From NCBI GenBank assembly GCA_029239365.1, contig JAQZBA010000003.1, positions 1 through 35,186 on the forward strand: DNA of 35,186 bases. Reading direction: 5' to 3'. Numbering within the stretch: the first letter of the stretch is position 1; every line of letters begins with the position of its first letter. The notes beneath the pieces were generated by a model. That model was not told where the DNA came from and did not search any database. It worked only from the letters and a program-made list of their open reading frames with translations. Below are positions 20,536-28,538 of the stretch, in pieces. A program made the position numbers and the translations under genes. This DNA is from Herbinix sp. (GTDB lineage: Bacteria; Bacillota; Clostridia; Lachnospirales; Lachnospiraceae).

Positions 20536-21393
20536 CTAATCGTTCTCCGGTTTTATCCTTGCTTTGCTTTCATAATCATCTAAAAAGTTATATTGATGCT
20601 GCCTATCGTGATGACCGATGATGGTATCCAGATTCACGTCATGAATACTACGGAAAATATTCATATCAATACTTGGATTAGTCTGTCTAAACTTCTTTAT
20701 GAGTGATTTCATCTCCTGACGTTTTGATCCTCCGCCAGCATTGTCACTTATCGTACAATTCTCAGTGAATCTGCAGGCGCATTGGATAAACTGCAGATCA
20801 TTATACTGCTTCCAGGCAAGAATATCTGCTTCCTTCACGAGATACATTGGACGAATCAGCTGCATTCCGGGATGATTTGTACTATGAAGCTTCGGCATCA
20901 TCGTCTGTATCTGACCGGCATAGAGCATTCCCATGAGTACGGTCTCGATCACATCATCAAAATGGTGTCCAAGTGCTATCTTATTGCACCCCAATTCCTG
21001 CGCATTCTTATAGAGATACCCTCTTCGCATACGAGCACATAGGTAGCAGGGTGATTGGTCTACCTCTGCCACGATATGCCAGATCTGTGTCTCAAATATT
21101 CTAATCGGGATATTCAGAAGCTTGGCCTGAGTTACGATGGTCTGACGGTTTATCTCATTATAACCAGGATCCATGACTATGAACTCCAGCTCAAAGGCAA
21201 GCTTACCATGTCTTTGAACTTCCTGCATCAGCTTAGCTAATAGCATCGAGTCCTTACCTCCGGAGATACAAACCGCAATTTTATCTCCCTCTTCAATCAG
21301 TTTATAATCGTTGACTCCGTTAATAAATTTCTTCCATAAGGGTTTGCGGAATTTAGTAATAATATTTCTTTCTATTTCTTGATAACGTTCCAT
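20536..21393 (-). CDS. TtcA-like tRNA 2-thiolation protein (PP-loop ATPase)
   Basis: PP-loop 'CISGGKDSMLLAKL', 'PCYLCARMRRGYLYKNAQELGCNKIALGHHFDDVIETVLM', later cysteine pair 'CACRFTENC'. Confidence 0.88.
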   Translation of the reverse strand: MERYQEIERNIITKFRKPLWKKFINGVNDYKLIEEGDKIAVCISGGKDSMLLAKLMQEVQRHGKLAFELEFIVMDPGYNEINRQTIVTQAKLLNIPIRIFETQIWHIVAEVDQSPCYLCARMRRGYLYKNAQELGCNKIALGHHFDDVIETVLMGMLYAGQIQTMMPKLHSTNHPGMQLIRPMYLVKEADILAWKQYNDLQFIQCACRFTENCTISDNAGGGSKRQEMKSLIKKFRQTNPSIDMNIFRSIHDVNLDTIIGHHDRQHQYNFLDDYESKARIKPEND

Positions 21394-21441
21394 ATTCCAT
21401 CTACTTTCTTATAATTTTCATCGGGTAGTTTCATATTGTAA

Positions 21442-22569
21442 TCATTTATGTTCGGTCAGCTTCTCATAACAACGAGCGAATACTTTTAGAAATTGTTCCA
21501 CCTCTGCCAGGGTAGTCATATGGCTTATGCTTATTCGCCAGGAACACATGGCATTCTTCTTGTCCTTCGTTACTGCATAAACCGGACGAGAAGGTGCGTT
21601 TAGCACAGAACAAGCAGATTTCACTGAGATACATATCTCTTCCTCTGCCAAAGCTTCCTGAAAAAGCGCTGCCTTTACACCCTGAACACTGAGATTGATG
21701 ATATGAGGAACTGAGTGCTCCGTACTATTGATCCGTACCTTCTGATAACGTGAAAGCTCAGCAATCAACTTAGCAGATAACTCCTCAACATATTTATAGC
21801 GTTCCTCAAGGTGCTTAAGTACCAGCTCAAGGGATTTCTCAATAGATGCCGCCAGAGCCAGAGCAGGTGTTCCGCTTCGATAAATCGTAGTGCTGGTTCC
21901 TCCATGAATGAGTGGTTCCAGTGCTACCTGCTCCTTACGTATTAAGATACCACAACCATTCATCCCGAAGAACTTATGGGGTGTGAAGGTTAATAGATCA
22001 ATATGTTCTAATGAGATCGGTATCTTGCCAACCGCTTGGGTTGCATCTACGTGGAGGAAGCAGTTCGGATATTTTTGAACCAATTCTGCTATCTCAGAAA
22101 TTGGCTGTCGTACTCCCAATTCACTGTCCACATAGCAAATAGACACCAGCACTGTATCCTTACGAAGAAGTTCTTTCAGATGTGCAATATCCACCAGACC
22201 TTCCATTGTTATATCAACCAAATCAACTTCATAGCCTAAGGTCTGAAGATAGGTTAAGGCTCCACTAACGGAAGCATGCTCCAAGCAGGTTGAGATGATG
22301 TGCTTTCCATTGTCTTTATAGGCTTGTACCAAACCTTTAATTGCCAGATTATTTGCCTCACTTGCTCCTGAGGTATAGATAATCTCCGAGGGTTTCACCT
22401 GTAGAAGTGTTGCGATATTCGCAGTAATTTCACTTATTCTGGCATTTGCCATCTTACCAAGGGGATGAGTGGAGTTAGGATTCGCGATATAACCTTCGGT
22501 CTGGTCTATATAATATTCTAAAACGGTAGGGTCTACCGGAGTATTGGCTGCATAGTCAAGATATAACAT
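21442..22569 (-). CDS. NifS/IscS-like cysteine desulfurase
   Basis: 'YLDYAANTPVDPTVLE', 'YTSGASEANNLAIKG', 'HVDATQAVGKIPI...TFTPHKFFGMNGCGILI', 'KSACS'. Confidence 0.94.
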   Translation of the reverse strand: MLYLDYAANTPVDPTVLEYYIDQTEGYIANPNSTHPLGKMANARISEITANIATLLQVKPSEIIYTSGASEANNLAIKGLVQAYKDNGKHIISTCLEHASVSGALTYLQTLGYEVDLVDITMEGLVDIAHLKELLRKDTVLVSICYVDSELGVRQPISEIAELVQKYPNCFLHVDATQAVGKIPISLEHIDLLTFTPHKFFGMNGCGILIRKEQVALEPLIHGGTSTTIYRSGTPALALAASIEKSLELVLKHLEERYKYVEELSAKLIAELSRYQKVRINSTEHSVPHIINLSVQGVKAALFQEALAEEEICISVKSACSVLNAPSRPVYAVTKDKKNAMCSWRISISHMTTLAEVEQFLKVFARCYEKLTEHK

Positions 22570-22607
22570 TCCTTCACCTCAATCTATCATAGTAAAATCC
22601 ACAAGTA

Positions 22608-22694
22608 ACCCCTGTAAAGCCTAAATTGTATGAGAATGTCAGGCAGAACAAAATACTTCATGCCCGAACAACCCAGTTTAAGCCTTACAGGGGT
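22608..22694 (-). ncRNA. Candidate structured 5' leader RNA or small RNA upstream of the cysteine desulfurase gene
   Basis: Minus-strand arms ACCCCTGTAAGGCTTAAACTG / CAATTTAGGCTTTACAGGGGT (wobble pairs plus one mismatch) enclosing TCGGGCA...TGCCTGA. Confidence 0.6.
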
Positions 22695-22711
22695 CTTACA
22701 TATAGTACAAT

Positions 22712-22740
22712 ATTATATTTTGTATATCCAACTATGTCAA
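22712..22740 (-). promoter_or_regulatory. Consensus vegetative promoter TTGACA-N17-TATAAT
   Basis: Minus strand TTGACA(22740-22735), 17-nt spacer, TATAAT(22717-22712), shortly upstream of the hairpin at 22694. Confidence 0.85.
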
Positions 22741-22823
22741 TAGTTTTTATATGGAACTCATAAGTTATTTTCTTCGTTACCGTATTTTCTCTCATTTTTC
22801 CGTGAAGAAATTGCTATCTTTTC

Positions 22824-23465
22824 TTATTGCTCAAAACACTCCCGCAATTTCTTCAACGCTTTTTTTTCTATCCTACTGACATAACTTCTGGATATGCCCA
22901 GCTTCCCAGCAATTTCTCGTTGGGTAACTTCTTTTCGATTACTTAAGCCGTATCGTAAGCAGATGATTTCGCGTTCTCTATCAGTCAACACCTTACCGAT
23001 TATGTGATACAGTTTTTTAATATCGTCCTCAAGCACAATATTTTCTACAATATCAATTTCTGCTTCTTCAATGATATCTAAAAGATTTATTTCATTACCC
23101 TCCCGGTCAGACCCGATTGGATCATACAGATATACTTCCTTTGCTAGACGTTTACCACTTCTGAGCATCATTAGCAGTTCATTATCAATACAACGGGAGG
23201 CATAGGTAGCCAGGCGGATTCCTTTCTCTTCATCAAAGGTATCGATAGCCTTGATTAAGCCAATGGTTCCTATCGATATCAAATCATCGGTTTCTTTGTC
23301 TACCATATTGTATTTCTTCACAATATGAGCCACTAATCTGAGATTGTGCTCAATCAGTTTATCCCTTGCTGCTTTATCGCCTTCCTTGCATCGTTTCAGA
23401 TAGTCGGCTTCTTCCTTGGTGCTTAATGGCTTTGGAAATGACTTCACGAAGATAAGCACCCTCAA
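22824..23465 (-). CDS. sigK: Sporulation sigma factor SigK-like (uninterrupted; probable start TTG 23465 or GTG 23447)
   Basis: 'FPKPLSTKEEADYLKRCKEGDKAARDKLIEHNLRLVAHIVKKYN', 'KEVYLYDPIGSDREGNEINLLDII' matches sigma-K. Confidence 0.9.
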   Translation of the reverse strand: MRVLIFVKSFPKPLSTKEEADYLKRCKEGDKAARDKLIEHNLRLVAHIVKKYNMVDKETDDLISIGTIGLIKAIDTFDEEKGIRLATYASRCIDNELLMMLRSGKRLAKEVYLYDPIGSDREGNEINLLDIIEEAEIDIVENIVLEDDIKKLYHIIGKVLTDREREIICLRYGLSNRKEVTQREIAGKLGISRSYVSRIEKKALKKLRECFEQ

Positions 23466-23789
23466 TGCCCTAATAATTCATTTATATCATATGATGATAA
23501 ATGACATAAAGTGCCTATCCCTCTTAAAAAAGGACAGAAGGACTTACAGTTTTTCTAAGTAATATATTATTGGACATAGATAGCATGACTTTCATTCGCA
23601 TAATATTTATAATCCGACATTATTTGATGGAAGGATAGCACTTATACTTTCCTTTTTGTATGTACTGCATTATAATAGTAATACAAACAAAATCTAGCCC
23701 TGCACCCCTATAGGAATAGGACCTGCAGTAAAAAACCATGGGATAAATTTTTATCTCTATCCATTCAAAGAAGGAGTGCTGATTATTAC

Positions 23790-24500
23790 TTGAGAATTGG
23801 AATATGCGACGATAACCAACTATATTTGAACCATTTAAGCCAAACCATTCAGTTGCTGGTGAATAAGACTGAAAACATTGCAATTGACTCCCTATCTCCC
23901 CAAGAATTAGCAATACACATTGAGAATCGGTCAATACCCTATGATATCATCCTGTCCGATATCGATATGGGGGTTTATAATGGTATTGATTTCGCTAATA
24001 AAATCAACCACATAGCTCCCGCTTGCATCATTATTTTCATCAGCAACTACCTTAATTATGCTACTGATGTTTATGAAGTATCCCATGTCTATTTTGTATT
24101 AAAATCCGAAGTAGATGAAAAACTTACGAAAGCACTAGAGAAAGCTTTCCAGGTATACAACGAACGAATTACGAAAAATCTGTTAATCCGATTCCAGAAT
24201 ACAGAATATCGGATCCCCTTTGCTGATATCACCTACCTAGAGGCACTTGGACGTTACCTCTATATCCATGATTCCAAGCAAAGCTACAAGAGCATCCAAT
24301 CATTAAAAAGCATAGTTGCTGAGCTCTCTCCCTCCTTTAGTAGGTGTCACAACAGCTATCTTGTTCATATGAAATTCATTCACTCCATTAATCGGACAAG
24401 TTGTGTTCTTACGACCGGAGAATCTATCCCGATCAGTCAGACCTATTCTAAAAAGTTTCAATCAGACTATGTCACTTATGTATCTAGAGAGCTGCTATAG
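23790..24500 (+). CDS. LytTR-family response regulator (AgrA-like)
   Basis: Receiver 'MRIGICDDN...DIILSDIDMGVYNGIDFA', C-terminal LytTR 'IPFADITYLEALGRYLYIH...FSRCHNSYLVHMKFI'; TTG start. Confidence 0.92.
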   Translation: MRIGICDDNQLYLNHLSQTIQLLVNKTENIAIDSLSPQELAIHIENRSIPYDIILSDIDMGVYNGIDFANKINHIAPACIIIFISNYLNYATDVYEVSHVYFVLKSEVDEKLTKALEKAFQVYNERITKNLLIRFQNTEYRIPFADITYLEALGRYLYIHDSKQSYKSIQSLKSIVAELSPSFSRCHNSYLVHMKFIHSINRTSCVLTTGESIPISQTYSKKFQSDYVTYVSRELL

Positions 24501-25896
24501 CTTCATCCACGGCCGGCTTCAGCTTCAGCATAACCATGGCAGAGAATTCTCCATTATTATCTTGAAGTTCTTTATACCCATCATAGCGTTTCACTATCTC
24601 ATCTATGATTCTTAGTCCATAGCCATGCATACTTTTATCCTTCTTTGTCGTACCATATTCACTCACACTTAAGTGCTCCGATTGTTCGGACTTCTTGCTG
24701 TTCGTTATTTTTATTCCAAGATAATTACCTACTTGTGAGGTTTTGATTTTAATATAATCATCTAAACCGGCATTCCTCTGGCAACTTTCAATGGCATTAT
24801 CCAGTAGGTTGGAATAGATACACATTAAATCTATGTCTTGAATCGACAGTGTCTTGGGTATAGCAAGATCCATCTCATACCTTATACTGTTTTCCTCACA
24901 AACTTTCAATTTTTGGATCAATACTGCATTAATAACTTTATTATTGCAATACAGTCCTTTTCTGATATTCTGGTATTGTTGAGACAGCTTCAGTGTATAT
25001 TCCTTCGCTTCCTGGGTGTCCCCCTGATTAACAAGAATCTGAATTGTCTTAACATGATTACCGATATCATGATATAATTTATGAATTTCTAATTCCTTCT
25101 GCTGCATAGCCATATAATTCGCAAATTGCAGCTCGTATTGCTCCTTTAAAAGGCTGTTTTCTACCTTCAGGATCTTCTTATCCGAATGAATGATAGATAC
25201 TGCAATGCAAAATATTATGACTAATATACCTATAATCATTTCTCTGTAATTATCCATTCCAAGGATAGTCTGACTTGTCTCATCCGATGTATACTGATAG
25301 GTTTTTGTAGTTAGCAGGGTGATGCTGGCCCAAATTGTATAGATAACAACCCAAAACTTCTTCGATATTTTAACAAGATCAATTCTCTTAATGATATATT
25401 TACAGAGAATCCATACCAGAAGATACGTTATTAACATTAAACCGATGCTTAGAAGATAAAGTGGAAGTGTTCTCAATGTTACACCTTGAAATATTATTCG
25501 CTCTTCGCTGTCTAGAACGACAAAGCTCTGAGTATAGAATATCATTGGGAGTGTCAGAATAATATGAAGAACAATTGTCAGCCAATAGCTCTGGTACCAC
25601 ATCGCTTTTAGCGTTCGTGCAAGATATCGTATAATCAGTAACTCTCCTACTATAGTGGTAAGCTTTGTTATAATAATGATTAATAATGTTTCGTCAATCA
25701 TCTTCTGCGCAATAATAATATTAGAAACAGTATTCGTAATCGTCAAAAAATTAGCATAAAAAAAAGCGCTGACATAAGCCTTTCTCTTGCTAATTTTTAG
25801 TTGAATGCTGCTACACATGATAAAGTACACAGCAAATTCATATATGATTGAAATAAAATAAAAGCATAGAAACTCATAAAAATGTTGAAGTAGCAT
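24484..25896 (-). CDS. GHKL-domain sensor histidine kinase (AgrC-like), polytopic N-terminus
   Basis: Multiple TM segments, 'IHKLYHDIGNHVKTI' H-box, 'IYSNLLDNAIESC' N-box, 'GYGLRIIDEIVKRYDG'; RBS CGGAGG. Confidence 0.93.
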   Translation of the reverse strand: MLLQHFYEFLCFYFISIIYEFAVYFIMCSSIQLKISKRKAYVSAFFYANFLTITNTVSNIIIAQKMIDETLLIIIITKLTTIVGELLIIRYLARTLKAMWYQSYWLTIVLHIILTLPMIFYTQSFVVLDSEERIIFQGVTLRTLPLYLLSIGLMLITYLLVWILCKYIIKRIDLVKISKKFWVVIYTIWASITLLTTKTYQYTSDETSQTILGMDNYREMIIGILVIIFCIAVSIIHSDKKILKVENSLLKEQYELQFANYMAMQQKELEIHKLYHDIGNHVKTIQILVNQGDTQEAKEYTLKLSQQYQNIRKGLYCNNKVINAVLIQKLKVCEENSIRYEMDLAIPKTLSIQDIDLMCIYSNLLDNAIESCQRNAGLDDYIKIKTSQVGNYLGIKITNSKKSEQSEHLSVSEYGTTKKDKSMHGYGLRIIDEIVKRYDGYKELQDNNGEFSAMVMLKLKPAVDEAIAAL

Positions 25897-25995
25897 GGTT
25901 TATTGCCTCCGGTGTGATTGATATTCGTAATTTAAAAAGCATTAGGAATATCATACCATGTTACTTAACTTTAAGTCAAATTACATCATAACAAT

Positions 25996-26133
25996 TTCCA
26001 AATCTAATTCCACATTTCCATAACTAGTTCCATATCTACTTTCAATATTCTTCCATTACTACTTCCATCACAACTTCCATCACTACTTCCATTACTACTT
26101 CCATTACTACTTCCATTACTACTTCCATTACTT
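25996..26133. repeat. 12-bp tandem repeat array, consensus TTCCATTACTAC, with degenerate left flank
   Basis: Seven near-identical 11-12-bp units at 26051-26133 plus decayed units (ttccaaatctaa, ttccacat, ttccataactag, ttccatatctac, ttcaatattc) at 25996-26050. Confidence 0.95.
26042..26128 (-). CDS. Putative micro-ORF (MEVV)6-MEEY within the tandem array; translation unproven
   Basis: ATG GAA GTA GTA repeated, ending ATG GAA GAA TAT TGA; no convincing Shine-Dalgarno before the first ATG. Confidence 0.25.
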   Translation of the reverse strand: MEVVMEVVMEVVMEVVMEVVMEVVMEEY

Positions 26134-26245
26134 TTGTAGATAACTTTAGCCTCTACAAATTCTGTGTAAATCCTTGCCAGAACGTTACATCCATCCTTCT
26201 ATTTCTTGTTCTATCTTTGACTGATTTTGTTTGCTACCAACCTGA

Positions 26246-27028
26246 TTATCCTCGTGCCCATGATAATAATTTCTTAACCTTACTTAAATATTGGTATCTA
26301 TAATTAATCCTAAGTAACAAGCGATTCACATTCGCGTTACCCTTTTGATTTTCTTTTTGTAACCATGGATATAATGTATCTATCCATATCTCATAGTTAT
26401 CAGTTAGCACGTAATAAAGATATTTTTCAGCAGACAAGGCTTTACTATCTTCTGCTTCAACCAACTGCTTCAATAAATTTACTGCATATTCTGTATTCAC
26501 ATGATCACTCAGATATCCCATCGTAGATATACGAAGAGTAAATCGTGATATAAGCCGATCTAAGAGCTGAAGTGGCAGCACCTGAAGATCCGGCACATCA
26601 TCAAGACTAATAGGAGCAATCATTCGCTCTCTATTCTTTAATTCAGACATGTCCATATCGATATATTGAATGCCATTTCCCCTTACACTCCAATTCATAT
26701 TCCAATGTGCAAGGATCAACGTCGCAACCTCATCCCCACCGGCACAGCCTTTCTCGATTAGTTTCATAACATCCCGTAAGGATCTGGATTGTTCCTTTGA
26801 AATATCGGACCCTATCTCCAGAAGAATGGTTGGAATGATTGCACGAGAATAACCAAGATCGATAGCCTCCCACAAGTAATGTAAGGCTTCCACAAATTCC
26901 TTCTTCCTAAGACAGTCTATTCCCTGCTGATATACTGCTTTCATGCATTTCATAGAATCCTGTTCTTTTGAAGATTTCGCCATCAGTACTTTCGACTTAC
27001 TATCGATTTGGTTTTCCGTATTGTACAT
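26246..27028 (-). CDS. Sel1/TPR-like repeat protein of unknown function
   Basis: 'AVYQQGIDCLRKKEFVEALHYLWEAIDLGYSRA' and 'LIEKGCAGGDEVATLILAHW' helical repeat character. Confidence 0.55.
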   Translation of the reverse strand: MYNTENQIDSKSKVLMAKSSKEQDSMKCMKAVYQQGIDCLRKKEFVEALHYLWEAIDLGYSRAIIPTILLEIGSDISKEQSRSLRDVMKLIEKGCAGGDEVATLILAHWNMNWSVRGNGIQYIDMDMSELKNRERMIAPISLDDVPDLQVLPLQLLDRLISRFTLRISTMGYLSDHVNTEYAVNLLKQLVEAEDSKALSAEKYLYYVLTDNYEIWIDTLYPWLQKENQKGNANVNRLLLRINYRYQYLSKVKKLLSWARG

Positions 27029-27153
27029 AATCTATTTCCCCCACAGATGATGTAAAAGTTGACTCTATCACATAATAATATCAAGTAAATATAATATCAA
27101 TACAACTGTAATAACTCGTACATCTCACGTCATAACTTGTATGTATAAAAGAA

Positions 27154-27193
27154 AAGCACCATTTCCACAGTCTTATCCATGGCAATGATGCTT
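27154..27193 (-). terminator. Rho-independent terminator downstream of the U32 peptidase-like gene
   Basis: Minus strand AAGCATCATT...AATGGTGCTT followed by TTCTTTTA. Confidence 0.75.
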
Positions 27194-27251
27194 ATCCTAT
27201 TATTCCTGACCAGTATATTAATTAATTCAACCTTGTTCCTGTTTCATTCTG

Positions 27252-28493
27252 TTATTCTTTTCTACGGATGATATCATAGATCTCCAGCTTAACTCCAAAA
27301 TCAGCATAGATTCTTTGCTGGGGATGTGGGCAGCTCTCAATCTCTATGCCATTAGCATCTTTCATCTTTTGCACTACTGTTGCCAGAGTGTCACCATTTG
27401 GCTTAATAATCTCTACACTATCACCCACACTGAATTTATTCTTCTGCTCCAGCTCATATAAGCCATCCACTTCTCCAGAAATGGTACCAAGATAGGTATA
27501 AGCTTTCTCATAGGTATTATGGTCATAGATCTGGTCCTCCTGAGCAGGTTTATCAAAGAAAAATCCAGTTGTAAACAGTCGATTTACACCTTTTCTGATT
27601 TCCTCCATGTATAGAGCTTTATTTGCTTCATACACTGCCGGATCCGTGAAGAAATCATCAATTGCTTTACGGTAGGTTCTAGCTACAGTTGCAACATATA
27701 ATGCTGTTTTCATTCTTCCTTCTACCTTAAAACTGTTAATTCCTGATTTAATAAGCTCAGGAATATATTCTATCATACATAGGTCCTTTGAGTTAAAGAT
27801 GTAGGTACCTCTCTCATTTTCCTCAATCGGCATGTATTCTCCCGGTCTTGTCTCCTCTACGATATGATATTTCCATCGGCAAGAATGCGTGCAGGCACCT
27901 AGGTTTGCATCTCGACCGGTAAAATAATTGCTAAGTAAGCATCTCCCGGAATACGCGATACACATAGCACCATGAACAAAGGTCTCTATCTCCATCTCTG
28001 CAGGAATCTTCGTTCGAAGCTCTATTAATTCCTCCAGGGATAATTCTCTGGCAGAAACCACTCTGGTAGCACCAAGCTTATGCCAGAAGCGATAGGTCTC
28101 ATAGTTCGTATTGTTTGCCTGCGTGCTGATATGCAGCTCTACCTCAGGTATCTCCTCCTGTGCGATAGAAAACACTCCGGGATCAGCGATAATCAGTGCA
28201 TCCGGACGATCATTCCCAAACGCTTGTAGCTCTCTAAAATAAGCCCGTATACCTTCAATGTCTTGATTATGGGCTGTAATATTCGCTGTCACATATACCC
28301 TTTTCCCATAGGTATGAGCAAAGGCAATTCCTGTCTTCATATCTTCCATGGAGAAATTCTTTGCTTTCGCACGAAGACCATACAGATCCCCTCCAATATA
28401 GATAGCATCCGCTCCATAGATTACTGCTGTTTTTAAAGTTTCTAAATTGCCCGCCGGAATTAATAATTCCGGTTTCTTACAATATTCATTCAT
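27252..28493 (-). CDS. Peptidase U32 family protein (TrhP-like tRNA uridine-34 hydroxylation)
   Basis: 'PELLIPAGNLETLKTAVIYGADAIYIGG', 'ISTQANNTN', 'ETFVHGAMCIAYSGRCLLSNYFTGRDANLGACTHSCRWKY' U32 signature. Confidence 0.93.
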   Translation of the reverse strand: MNEYCKKPELLIPAGNLETLKTAVIYGADAIYIGGDLYGLRAKAKNFSMEDMKTGIAFAHTYGKRVYVTANITAHNQDIEGIRAYFRELQAFGNDRPDALIIADPGVFSIAQEEIPEVELHISTQANNTNYETYRFWHKLGATRVVSARELSLEELIELRTKIPAEMEIETFVHGAMCIAYSGRCLLSNYFTGRDANLGACTHSCRWKYHIVEETRPGEYMPIEENERGTYIFNSKDLCMIEYIPELIKSGINSFKVEGRMKTALYVATVARTYRKAIDDFFTDPAVYEANKALYMEEIRKGVNRLFTTGFFFDKPAQEDQIYDHNTYEKAYTYLGTISGEVDGLYELEQKNKFSVGDSVEIIKPNGDTLATVVQKMKDANGIEIESCPHPQQRIYADFGVKLEIYDIIRRKE

Positions 28494-28538
28494 AATTAAC
28501 CTCATTCCTGCGCAAGTTTTAACTTACACATAACCGTA

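Noticed and set aside
22608-22694. 6S RNA or SRP RNA for the hairpin upstream of nifS
   Set aside because: About 90 nt, too short for typical 6S RNA, and the SRP domain IV motif (GGAAGGAAGC-like) is absent; kept only as an uncharacterised structured leader.
23620-23934. 104 aa minus-strand ORF
   Set aside because: Overlaps the start of the well-supported LytTR regulator on the other strand and shows no recognisable domain.
26051-26133. Possible CRISPR array
   Set aside because: Repeats are contiguous 12-bp units without spacers; this is a tandem repeat.
26015-26205. Alternative minus-strand frame across the array reading KDGCNVLARIYTEFVEAKVIYK(SNGS)n...RILKVDMELVMEMWN
   Set aside because: Open between stops but has no ATG/GTG/TTG start before the repeats, and array substitutions are nonsynonymous in this frame.
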